A DNA stretch of 45,722 nucleotides. It comes from an uncultured Clostridia bacterium. Lineage in GTDB: Bacteria > Bacillota > Clostridia > TANB77 > CAG-508. The notes below the pieces were generated by a model. The model did not search any database and had not been told where the DNA came from. It worked only from the letters and a program-made list of their open reading frames with translations. The stretch is from positions 1 to 45,722 of the forward strand of contig CALXAA010000013.1 of assembly GCA_944386165.1 (NCBI GenBank), in the 5' to 3' direction. The position numbers were made by a program, and so were the translations under genes. Shown piece by piece: positions 6,875 through 16,100 of the stretch (position 1 is the stretch's first letter; each line of letters begins with the position of its first letter).

Positions 6875-9442
6875 ATGTACATATTTAATAGAATAACAGT
6901 AAATCCACAATTACCAAAAAGAATAAATAGATTAACTGAAATATCAAACAATTTATGGTGGTCATGGAACACAGAATTTTTAAGACTACTAAAAAGAATT
7001 GATGGAGACTTATGGGAAACAAGCGAAAAAAATCCTGTAAAATTTTTAAAACATGTATCACAAGATAAATTAGAAGAAGTAGAAAAAGACATAACATTTT
7101 TAAGAGAATATGACAAAATAGTAGAAAACTTTGATGCATACATGGAAAGTAAAGACACATGGTTCTCACAAAAATATCCAGAAAACAAAAATGACATAAT
7201 AGCATACTTTTCAGCAGAATATGGATTAGACCAAACAATAGCAATATATTCAGGAGGACTAGGAATACTATCAGGAGATCATCTAAAATCAGCTAGTGAC
7301 TTAGGAATTCCACTAATTGCAGTTGGTTTAATGTATAAAAACGGGTATTTCCACCAAAGAATTGATAAAAACGGAATTCAACATCCAGAATATAAAGACT
7401 TAAACATGTATGACTTACCAATACACCCAGTAAAAGATAAAGACGGAAATGACTTTATAACATATGTAAAATTTCCAAAAAGAAGAATATATTTAAAAGT
7501 ATGGGAAATAAATGTTGGAAGAGTAAAACTATACTTATTAGATTCAGACATAGACATGAATAATATAGAAGATAGAGATACAACTGCAAGACTATATGGT
7601 GGAGACCAAGAAATGAGAATTCGCCAAGAAATTATTCTTGGAATGGGTGGAGTAAATGCAATAAAAAAACTAGGATACACACCAACAGTATATCATATGA
7701 ATGAAGGACATTCAGCATTTCTAAACTTAGAACTAATAAAAGACACAATAAAAGAAAAACAAGTCTCATTTGAAATAGCAAGAGACATAGTATCTTCAAA
7801 AACAGTATTTACCACACACACACCAGTTCCAGCAGGTAATGATATTTTCCCAATAGGATTAGTAGAAAAATACTTTAAAGACTTCTGGCCACGTTTAGGA
7901 ATAACAAGAGAAGAATTTTTAAGATTAGGAATGAAACCTGTAGAAAATTTAGAGCAAGGCTTTAACATGGGAATACTAGCGCTAAAAATTGCAGGAAAGA
8001 AAAACGGAGTAAGCAAATTACACGGTGAAGTATCAAGAGAACTATTTGCCGATGTATGGCCACATATAGCTCCAAGTGAATCTCCAATAACATATGTAAC
8101 AAATGGTATTCATACATGCACATGGCTTGCACCAAAACTAAAAGAATTATACAACAAATATTTAATACCATACTGGCAAGACAATATATACGATGATAAT
8201 GTATGGAAAAAGATCAACAGTATACCAGATGAAAAACTATGGGAAGTTCACTTAGAAAGAAAAAGAAAATTAATTGACTTAATAAAACAAAACCTATCAA
8301 ATAGACTAAGAAGAGAAGGAGTAAACTACGACTCAATAAATGAAGCAATATCTAACTTAAATCCAGAAACATTAATGATTGGATTTGCAAGAAGATTTGC
8401 AACATATAAAAGAGCAACACTAATTTTCAAAGACCTAGAAAGAATTACACAAATAGTAAATAACACAGATAAACCTGTTATACTAGTATTTGCTGGTAAA
8501 GCACATCCTGCAGACAAAGAAGGAGCAGATTTAATAAAATACATACATGAAGTATCAATGATGCCACAATTTAAAGGAAAAATATTTATTTTAGAAAATT
8601 ACAGTATAGAAATTTCAAGATATCTAGTAAGTGGTGTAGATGTATGGTTAAACAATCCAAGAAGACCAATGGAAGCATCAGGAACAAGTGGACAAAAAGC
8701 ATCTGTAAATGGAGTTGTTAATTTCAGTGTATTAGATGGATGGTGGGCAGAAGGATACAACCAAAAAAATGGATGGACAATAGGAACAAATGCAGAATAT
8801 TCTTCATATGAAGAACAAGACTTAGCAGATAGCCAAAGCATGTACTATACACTTGAAAATAAAATAATACCAGCATATTATAATCAAGATAAAAATGGAA
8901 TATCAAAAACATGGATGCAATATATGAAAAACTCTATAATGTCAACAGGAGGAAAATATAGTACATCAAGAATGTTAGTTGACTATACAAGCAAATTATA
9001 TATGCCATTATGCAATTTAACAAAAAAATACTATAATAATTTAGAGCTAGTTTCAGAATACAATGTATGGAAACATAGTATTGCTGCAAATTGGAAAGAT
9101 ATACAAATAGAGCAAGAACAAAATAATGCAGATAATATAACTCTTGATGCAGGCAGTCAAATAGAAGTAAAATGTACAGTAACATTACCAAATATAGATG
9201 TAAAACATATTAGAACAGAAGTATATTATGGTAAATTCTTAGAAAATGGCACAGTCCAAGATGTAAAAATTATTCCAATGAAATTAGATCATAAAGATGA
9301 AGATAATAAAAAATACTATTATACAGCAAAAATAGACTTAACATCAGGAGGAAACTATGGTTATTCATTTAGAGTTATGCCAGAACATGAAATGCTTTTA
9401 GAAAGTGAAAATTTAGACTTAGTAAAATGGATAGAAAATTAA
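6875..9442 (+). CDS. glgP: Alpha-glucan (glycogen/maltodextrin) phosphorylase, GT35
   Basis: An 855-residue enzyme that releases glucose 1-phosphate from alpha-1,4-glucans. Residues about 1-110 form the DUF3417-type N-terminus (NNLWWSWN) of the short bacterial/thermophile phosphorylase group. The GT35 core follows, with FSAEYGLDQT, YSGGLGILSGDH, HMNEGHSAFLNLEL, TTHTPVPAGND and GFARRFATYKRA. The pyridoxal phosphate lysine is K608 in EASGTSGQKASVNG. A C-terminal beta-rich tail of about 130 residues completes the usual length. The gene stands alone between its own promoter and a bidirectional terminator. No other glycogen genes are in the window. Confidence 0.95.
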   Translation: MYIFNRITVNPQLPKRINRLTEISNNLWWSWNTEFLRLLKRIDGDLWETSEKNPVKFLKHVSQDKLEEVEKDITFLREYDKIVENFDAYMESKDTWFSQKYPENKNDIIAYFSAEYGLDQTIAIYSGGLGILSGDHLKSASDLGIPLIAVGLMYKNGYFHQRIDKNGIQHPEYKDLNMYDLPIHPVKDKDGNDFITYVKFPKRRIYLKVWEINVGRVKLYLLDSDIDMNNIEDRDTTARLYGGDQEMRIRQEIILGMGGVNAIKKLGYTPTVYHMNEGHSAFLNLELIKDTIKEKQVSFEIARDIVSSKTVFTTHTPVPAGNDIFPIGLVEKYFKDFWPRLGITREEFLRLGMKPVENLEQGFNMGILALKIAGKKNGVSKLHGEVSRELFADVWPHIAPSESPITYVTNGIHTCTWLAPKLKELYNKYLIPYWQDNIYDDNVWKKINSIPDEKLWEVHLERKRKLIDLIKQNLSNRLRREGVNYDSINEAISNLNPETLMIGFARRFATYKRATLIFKDLERITQIVNNTDKPVILVFAGKAHPADKEGADLIKYIHEVSMMPQFKGKIFILENYSIEISRYLVSGVDVWLNNPRRPMEASGTSGQKASVNGVVNFSVLDGWWAEGYNQKNGWTIGTNAEYSSYEEQDLADSQSMYYTLENKIIPAYYNQDKNGISKTWMQYMKNSIMSTGGKYSTSRMLVDYTSKLYMPLCNLTKKYYNNLELVSEYNVWKHSIAANWKDIQIEQEQNNADNITLDAGSQIEVKCTVTLPNIDVKHIRTEVYYGKFLENGTVQDVKIIPMKLDHKDEDNKKYYYTAKIDLTSGGNYGYSFRVMPEHEMLLESENLDLVKWIEN

Positions 9443-9456
9443 AATAGATAGTAAAT

Positions 9457-9490
9457 AAAAAGAGATGAAAGAAAGATTCATCTCTTTTTT
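9457..9490. terminator. Bidirectional terminator between glgP and tmcAL
   Basis: AAAAAGAGATGAA (ending 9469) pairs with TTCATCTCTTTTT (9477-9489), with T-runs on both strands. It serves the convergent genes on either side. Confidence 0.85.
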
Positions 9491-9510
9491 AAAAATAATA
9501 TTTTTACAAC

Positions 9511-10752
9511 TCATTTTATAGTAATAAGCTTTTGAGTAAAGTCAAGATTTGCTTTTGATTCATATTCAAAGCCTAAAGTATATACATTAGAAGCCCATAT
9601 ATCTTTTTGCATTAAATATTTTAAATTTTTATTAGAACTATCATCCAAAAACTTTTTGACAGATGTAACAATATTCAATCTTGGATTTCTTCTTGAAATT
9701 TCACTTAAAAGATTTTTACCATTTTCATTAAATCCTAAAACTCTAATATAAGGAATAGTGCTTTGAGAAAGTTGTATATCTTTTTTTGTAATTCCAAGAA
9801 TAGAATATAACAAAATTCTTTGAATTCTAGTTTTTGTATATCTTTTAGAATCAACTAATGTTAAAAGTTCAACAACACTATTACATGAATTTGCTGCATT
9901 TTTTAATGAATGTTCTAAACCTTCTACTACATCAGCAAGTTCTGAAATTTCTGAGGTAGACATTTTTCTTAACATATAAATAATTTCTTTATCAAAAGCT
10001 GAAATATTTTTTACAACATTCCCCTTTTTAATACTATCTTCTAAAATTGTATAAGAAGATTCTGGCATAACACGTTGAAGTTCAGTAATATCATCAGAAA
10101 GGCACACATTACGTATTGCAGTAGCACTTGCAATTCTTGAAGAACTAGAAAATAAATTATCATTATGTTCTGCCTCTTTTCTTTTAATTGCAATAGGTCT
10201 AATCATTGAACTTTGTTTTTTCAAAGCCTTTAAATATTCAATACCTAATATATTATTTGGAGCAGAAAGGATATTTGCAAACCTGCGAATATTTCCTAAA
10301 TACATCATTAAAGCATTTTCTCTAGCTTTTGGAAAAGATAAGCCCTTAGACAACTCGTGAGATAACAATGTTGTATATGCTTTAGGTTCTTCAACCAATA
10401 CATTAACAATATCATCTAATACAGACATATCTCCACATTCGCTACCAAATGCAAGAAAATCAACAATATTTAAAGAATCTAATATTTTAATTGCACCATG
10501 AGCAAAATTTTCTGCACTAGAAATTGCATATACTGTAGGCAATTCAATTACTAAATCAACTCCACATTTAAGAGCCATTTCAGTCTTTAACCATTTATTA
10601 ACTAAAGAAGGTTCTCCTCTTTGTGTAAAATTTCCAGAAATAACTGCAACAGAATAATCTGAATTAGTAATTTTTTTTGATTCAGTTAAATGATATAAAT
10701 GTCCGTTATGAAATGGATTGTATTCACATACAATTCCTAAAACATTGCTCAT
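9511..10752 (-). CDS. tmcAL: tRNA(Met) cytidine acetate ligase TmcAL (YlbM family)
   Basis: A 413-residue cytosolic enzyme related to nucleotidyltransferases. It activates acetate with ATP and forms N4-acetylcytidine at the wobble base of elongator tRNA-Met. The ATP-binding HxGH appears as NPFHNGH (H15, H18). SGNFTQRGEP, ELPTVYAISSAENFA, FGSECG, SAPNNILGIEYL and SSSRIASATAIR follow, all typical of this family. Length is normal. It is one of only two genes on the minus strand. The start is preceded on its own strand by GAAGGGA, about 10 nt upstream. Confidence 0.93.
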   Translation of the reverse strand: MSNVLGIVCEYNPFHNGHLYHLTESKKITNSDYSVAVISGNFTQRGEPSLVNKWLKTEMALKCGVDLVIELPTVYAISSAENFAHGAIKILDSLNIVDFLAFGSECGDMSVLDDIVNVLVEEPKAYTTLLSHELSKGLSFPKARENALMMYLGNIRRFANILSAPNNILGIEYLKALKKQSSMIRPIAIKRKEAEHNDNLFSSSSRIASATAIRNVCLSDDITELQRVMPESSYTILEDSIKKGNVVKNISAFDKEIIYMLRKMSTSEISELADVVEGLEHSLKNAANSCNSVVELLTLVDSKRYTKTRIQRILLYSILGITKKDIQLSQSTIPYIRVLGFNENGKNLLSEISRRNPRLNIVTSVKKFLDDSSNKNLKYLMQKDIWASNVYTLGFEYESKANLDFTQKLITIK

Positions 10753-10905
10753 AATAATAAATCCCTTCTTTTAAATTTCTATTGTAATTATTCAAAATTA
10801 CTGGTATAATCTTATCATAAAAAAAATATATATACAATATTATGAACAAAATATTTTAAAAATAATATATAAGTGTTGTAAATATTGAAAGGAATAAAGT
10901 AAAAT

Positions 10906-11343
10906 ATGAAAGAAAAAGTAATAATATATACAGATGGTGCATGTTCAGGAAACCCAGGACCAGGTGGTTGGGGAGCAATATTAATGTATAAAGGAAATAA
11001 AAAAGAAGTTTCAGGAGGATGTAAAAATACTACCAATAATATAATGGAAATCACAGCAGTAATAGAAGCATTAAAATGCCTAAAAATTCAAAGTGATGTG
11101 CAAGTTTATAGTGATAGTGCATATACTGTAAATGCCTTTAATTCTAAATGGATATATGGCTGGATAAAAAATGGCTGGAAAACATCTAATGGGGATAATG
11201 TAAAAAATAAAGAACTATGGCAAGAACTATATTCGTTAACCCAAAAGCATAATGTAGAATTTATAAAAGTAAAAGGACATGCAGATAATGAATATAATAA
11301 TAGATGTGATGAACTTGCAAGAAATGCAATAAAGGCATTATAA
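10906..11343 (+). CDS. rnhA: Ribonuclease HI
   Basis: A 145-residue enzyme that cleaves the RNA strand of RNA-DNA hybrids. The catalytic set is complete: D10 in YTDGACSGNPGPGGWG, E48 in NIMEITAV, D70 in YSDSAY and D135 in RCDELA, with H125 in VKGHAD. The basic protrusion region (KWIYGWIKNGWKT) of the E. coli-type enzyme is present. Length is normal. It is divergent from tmcAL across a 153-nt gap in which I see no strong consensus promoter. The start follows GAAAGGA. Confidence 0.96.
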   Translation: MKEKVIIYTDGACSGNPGPGGWGAILMYKGNKKEVSGGCKNTTNNIMEITAVIEALKCLKIQSDVQVYSDSAYTVNAFNSKWIYGWIKNGWKTSNGDNVKNKELWQELYSLTQKHNVEFIKVKGHADNEYNNRCDELARNAIKAL

Positions 11344-11434
11344 AATTTAAAAATGTATAATAAATTTAGTTTTGGAAAGAATAACAAAAAATTAAGTAAA
11401 AAATTAACTTATTATTTAGAGAGGAAATTTTGTT

Positions 11435-12109
11435 ATGAAAAAGAAAATTATATTTATTATACTTTTTTTTGTTTTACTTACAAGTTTAATAGTAACTTTA
11501 TATCAAGAAAATGCAGATATTGAAACATTATCAAAATATGGATCAAGAGGAAGTGAAGTTTCCACTATACAAGAAAAGCTAAAAAGATGGGGATATTATA
11601 ATGGATCTGTTGATGGTATATATGGAAGCCAAACAGTTGCAGCAGTAAAAAAATTCCAACAAAAAAATGGATTAACAGTTGATGGCATAGCAGGTCAGAA
11701 TACCTTAGCAGCTATGGGAATCACATCAAATTCATCATCAGGAAGTTCATCAAGCAATTCAGCAAACTTAGATTTATTAGCAAGACTTATATATGGAGAA
11801 GCAAGAGGAGAACCATATACTGGTCAAGTAGCAGTTGCAGCAGTAGTTTTAAACAGAGTAAAAAATAGTAGCTTCCCAAATACTATTTCAGGAGTAATTT
11901 ACCAAAGTGGTGCATTTGACGTTGTTGCAGATGGACAAATAAATATGACACCAAATAGTACAGCAAGAAAAGCAGCACAAGACGCTCTAAATGGATGGGA
12001 CCCAACTTATGGAGCAATCTATTATTTTAATCCAAATACTGCAACAAATAAATGGATTTGGTCAAGACCAATGACTGTCACAATCGGAAAACACAGATTT
12101 TGTAAATAA
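11435..12109 (+). CDS. sleB: Spore cortex-lytic enzyme SleB
   Basis: A 224-residue exported hydrolase of spore germination. It acts on muramic-delta-lactam cortex peptidoglycan as a lytic transglycosylase. Residues 4-22 are a signal anchor, 35-95 a peptidoglycan-binding domain (GSRGSEVSTIQEKLKRWGYY, then TVDGIAGQNTLAAMG), 97-110 a Ser-rich linker, and 112-224 the hydrolase domain. The last contains LLARLIYGEARGEPYTGQVA with the catalytic glutamate at about E122 and ends WSRPMTVTIGKHRFCK. Its presence is the best evidence in the window for an endospore former. A forespore (sigma-G) promoter would be expected, but I could not identify one with confidence. ypeB is not adjacent. Confidence 0.94.
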   Translation: MKKKIIFIILFFVLLTSLIVTLYQENADIETLSKYGSRGSEVSTIQEKLKRWGYYNGSVDGIYGSQTVAAVKKFQQKNGLTVDGIAGQNTLAAMGITSNSSSGSSSSNSANLDLLARLIYGEARGEPYTGQVAVAAVVLNRVKNSSFPNTISGVIYQSGAFDVVADGQINMTPNSTARKAAQDALNGWDPTYGAIYYFNPNTATNKWIWSRPMTVTIGKHRFCK

Positions 12110-12134
12110 TTATATAAAAAATAATTGTAAAATA

Positions 12135-12163
12135 TTGACAAATTCAAAAAAAAGATATATAAT
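12135..12163 (+). promoter_or_regulatory. Full-consensus sigma-A promoter of the GC-rich cassette gene
   Basis: TTGACA (12135-12140), exactly 17 nt, and TATAAT (12158-12163): a perfect consensus. The leader to the ATG at 12235 is about 65 nt. Confidence 0.9.
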
Positions 12164-12206
12164 TAAATAGTTGGGTAAAATCCAAAAGTTGAAAATCTAC
12201 ACACAT

Positions 12207-12221
12207 TTGTCAAAATGACAA
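12207..12221 (+). promoter_or_regulatory. Inverted repeat next to Shine-Dalgarno (possible operator or RNA hairpin)
   Basis: TTGTCA-AAA-TGACAA (12207-12221) is a perfect 6-bp palindrome. It ends on the first base of AGGAGG (12221-12226), 13 nt before the start codon. It could be a repressor site or a small hairpin affecting ribosome access. Confidence 0.4.
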
Positions 12222-12234
12222 GGAGGCAGAAAAA

Positions 12235-12552
12235 ATGAAGAAGAGTGTAGTAATCCTTGATGAAGAAGACATTAAGAGATTGAGCGCAATTCTGAGGTGG
12301 AATGGTAAGTTCATGAAACTCAGTAATCAAGGTGACATAGAAATTGTTAAGGACGACAACAAGGACAGGGACCAGACGGTCGGCTACGCTTGTGGCCTAG
12401 ACAATAGGAATAAAAAGATCATAGAAATCCTGTTAGGGGATGGGGACGTGGATGTCCTCGTCTGGGACAAGCAGAAGCAGGAGCTGGTTAAGGTAGATGC
12501 TAAGCCACATGAAGGAGTCTTAGATTTGCGGGACTTAGTTGTTAATCCGTAA
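12235..12552 (+). CDS. Unknown small acidic protein, GC-rich for this genome
   Basis: A 105-residue soluble protein with AGGAGG 8 nt before the ATG. I do not recognise it. It has a basic start (MKKSVVILDEEDIKRLSAIL), an aspartate-rich middle (DDNKDRDQTVGY; LGDGDVDVLVWD) and ends LDLRDLVVNP. There is one cysteine, no signal peptide and no membrane segment. By hand count the gene is about 44% GC (140 of 318), while neighbours are about 20-30%. It uses GC-ending codons (CTG, GTC, GGC, GAC, CTC) that are rare around it. The promoter, leader and terminator are native-looking and AT-rich. It behaves like a moron-type cassette acquired by transfer. Confidence 0.8.
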   Translation: MKKSVVILDEEDIKRLSAILRWNGKFMKLSNQGDIEIVKDDNKDRDQTVGYACGLDNRNKKIIEILLGDGDVDVLVWDKQKQELVKVDAKPHEGVLDLRDLVVNP

Positions 12553-12556
12553 GTTT

Positions 12557-12600
12557 CAAAAAAGAGTAGAGAGTGAGTTCAAACATTCTCTGCTCTTTTC
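12557..12600 (+). terminator. Intrinsic terminator of the cassette
   Basis: GAGTAGAGAGTG (12564-12575) pairs with CATTCTCTGCTC (12584-12595) in 12 continuous pairs, two of them G-U, flanked by AAAA and TTTT. Confidence 0.88.
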
Positions 12601-12685
12601 CATGTTAAAAAATTATTTTCCAATTTATATATTCATTTTATAAAATGAAAAAATCTCAATGTAAAAAAATTCTAGAAAAAAATAA

Positions 12686-12714
12686 TTGACAATAAACGAA
12701 GATAAAGTTATAAT
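12686..12714 (+). promoter_or_regulatory. Full-consensus promoter for the leader of the giant surface gene
   Basis: TTGACA (12686-12691), exactly 17 nt, and TATAAT (12709-12714). Transcription would start near 12721, leaving a leader of about 420 nt before the ATG at 13140. The gap from 12553 to 13139 holds a terminator, this promoter, a short ORF with a microsatellite and a second terminator. Confidence 0.88.
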
Positions 12715-12818
12715 TAAAAAGAAGAAATTTAAAAATTATTGTAGAAAATAGTACAAATTAAAGATAAAAATTAATATATAAATATTAAAATTTTATGCAT
12801 TAAAATGGAGGAGAACAA

Positions 12819-12905
<87 letters not shown>

Positions 12906-12984
12906 AAATGCCCAAAAAACAGTAGCCACAAAAGTAAATGTAAACAATTTTGAAAGTAAAAATTATAATATAAAAAATAAAATT

Positions 12985-13043
12985 AAAAAGGGAGTAAACA
13001 GCTTATGTATACAAATACATAAGCTAAGTTTGCTTTCTTTTTT
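12985..13043 (+). terminator. Long terminator / attenuator hairpin in the leader of the giant gene
   Basis: The inner stem AGCTTATGTAT/ATACATAAGCT (13000-13010, 13015-13025) has a 4-nt loop. The outer stem 12985-12999 pairs with 13028-13042 over 15 pairs including three G-U. Two unpaired A's lie on the 3' side, giving 26 pairs in all. The 3' arm runs into a T-rich end (TTTCTTTTTT at 13034-13043). It ends 96 nt before the giant gene, in the middle of its apparent 5' leader, so it should stop most transcripts unless melted. Confidence 0.8.
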
Positions 13044-13139
13044 GCGTCTATGGGAAAAATTAACAATAAAGCATTATGCAATACTCTATAAAAATATAAA
13101 CTTGAAAGAAATAAATTGCATTGAAGGAGGTAATGGATA

Positions 13140-16100
13140 ATGGAAAATAATGAAATAAATAAAACAGCAAGTAAAAGAACAAAACTAAATGATAGAAAAA
13201 ATAAAAGAAATAATGCCTCAAAAAAACTATCAACATTCATGCTATGTGGAATGTTACTACTAATTATAATAGTAACACTAATTTACTTTTTAATAATCTA
13301 TTACAAACCAGAATACATAGTAAAATATTCAGGATATGCAGTAAAAGAAAATGTAATAGAAAAGAACTTAAAAGCAGAAAACATAGAAGAAGTAGAAAAA
13401 TATGTAGAAATGGTAAAAGTAGAAGAATCAAGCCAAATCTTTAAGAAAATAAACACCTATTATGTAGGAGGAGAAAACCAAAAGGAGCAAATAACAATCC
13501 AATACCCAATATATGTAAATGGAAAAGCCTCAATATATAACATATTAGGAGACATGAAGCTAATAACAGTAAACTATGAAGAAGTAGAAGGATACCCAGA
13601 ATTTGTAATAACAGAAGGGGTAATGTATAACGGAGACGATTTAACAAGAGCAGACAGCAATGAATACTTATTCCTAAAAAATGAAGAAGACATATACATA
13701 AACACCAAAGAAATAACAATAAAAACAAGTAACGAAGAATATAAAATACCAGAATATAGCACAATATATTTTGAAGAAGGAAGAATAAACTATTATGAAA
13801 CCCAAGAAGGAATAATGGAATTCAAAAGCATAGGAAATATGGACAAGACTTCAAATATACTTTTAAACGGCACAACAATGACGTATGAAGAATTTCTAAT
13901 AAAAATGGGAATAGTCCAAGAAGAAAAAGAAAATGTAAGACCAAACAAAACAGAAGAAACACAAGAAGAACCTAAAACAGAAGAGGTAAATGAGCCACAA
14001 ACTGAACCAACAGAAGAACCAGTTACAGAGCCACCAGTAGAAGAAAATGGAGAACAAAATCAAGGAGAAAACCAATACATAAAACCTAGTATAACAATGA
14101 CAGAAATAGAAGCAAATGTATACACACTAACAGGAAAAATAGAAATCCAAGACCCAGTAGGAGCAATATATAAATTACCAATAATAGAAATAAGAAAAGA
14201 TGGAAGAATATACAAAAGAGTACAAATAAAAGCATCAGGAACAATAGAAATAACAGGACTTTCACCAGACACAGAATTTGAAATAACAGGAATAATGTAT
14301 TACAAAGACGAAAACGGAAAAGAACAAGAAGAAACATTTATAGAAGAAACAATACAAACACAAAAATTTGACATATTAGGAACAGTAAAACTAAACTTTG
14401 AAAATGGAGAAATATTCTCAAGAAAAATACAATTAACAAACTTTAAAATAGAAAATGACATACAAGAAGAAGTAGTAAAAGGAATATACACAATAGAACT
14501 AAATATAAATGACACAAAATATAGTTTAAAAAGAGAAGAAGTAAGTAAGATAACAAGTGGAGAAGAAATAACATATGAAACCCAAGAAACAATAAAATCA
14601 AACAGCAAAATAGAATATGAAATAAAAGTATATGACAGATATGGAAATGAACTAAAAGTAGAAAATAATAAAGGAGAAACGAGAACATCAAAACAAACAC
14701 CAAGTGTAAATATAACATTAAAAAGCCAAGACACAACCCAAGTACTACTAGAATTAAAACTAAAAAATGAAGACAATGTAGAATTAAACAATTATGGATA
14801 TACAGTATACAACATGAAAAATGAAGAAGTAGAAAAAGGAACATTAAAGAAAAGCCAAAGCAATATAGCATTAACAAGTTTAGACCCAAATGATTATTAT
14901 AATATACAAATATATGCAGATTGTGACTTAAATGATGGAAAAGGAACACAAGAAAAATTAGTAATAGGAGAAGGAAGATTCACAACATTAACAATATCAT
15001 CATTAGGATATGTAAGATTAGACATAGAGAACACAGAACTAACCCAAAATAATGCAAAATTTAGTTTAAGTATAAATAATGAAGTAACAGATGGAAGATT
15101 AACAAAAATCTTGTCATATTTAGAAATACAATTAATACCACAAGAAGAAACAGAAAATGTAGGAGACCAAGAAACAAGAGATGATGAAACAAAAGCAACT
15201 AAGAGCATAGTACTAACAAGTGAAGAACTAGAAAAACTAAAACAAGGAGAAAAAATAGAACTAAATTATGAAACATTAGACTCAAGCACAAAATATAAGA
15301 TAGAAGCAATAACCAAAGCAAAACAAGGAACAGTAGAAGAAGACGTAGAAAACATGCATGTATTAGAAGAAATAACAACACTAAAAATACCAGCAGAAGT
15401 ACAAATAAGAAACCAAATAACAATAGCAAATATGTTGGACTTTGATATAAGAGTAGAAGACATAGATGGAGCAATATTAAACAAAAAAGTAATAATAGAA
15501 TTAAGAAGAGAAGACAATGGATTAGTAGAAAGAGAAGAAATAGAAACAAACCAAGAATATGTAAGAAAAATATATGATGGATTAGAAGAAGAAAAGAGAT
15601 ATTATTTAAAAATATATGCAGGAGAATATAATGAAGGAAGCACAGATGTAACATATCAAAGTAATTACTTATTAAAAGAAATAGAGATATACACAGAATT
15701 TGGAATAACAGGAGAAATAGGATTAAATAATTTAAGTAGAAAAGCCACAGGAAAGAACTTAGTAAATGTAGAATCAGAAAACAACTGGTATGTATATCCA
15801 AACTTTAATATAGGAGAATATTATGGAAAAGAATATAATAAAGAAACAAATGAACTAAAATTAGGAGAAAACAATAATTACAGAAGAGCGGTATATGATT
15901 TAAGAGAATATGCAGGAAAAGAAGTAACAATAAGTTTTAAAATAAAATATGTGGATGAAACAAATAAAGGGTATGGTATATATTTACAAAATGCTAAAAC
16001 AGATACTAATAGAACTGCAATAACAGAAATAACAGGAGAATATACAGAAAAACAATATACATTAAATATAGATGAAAGTGGATATTTAGGATTTTTTATA

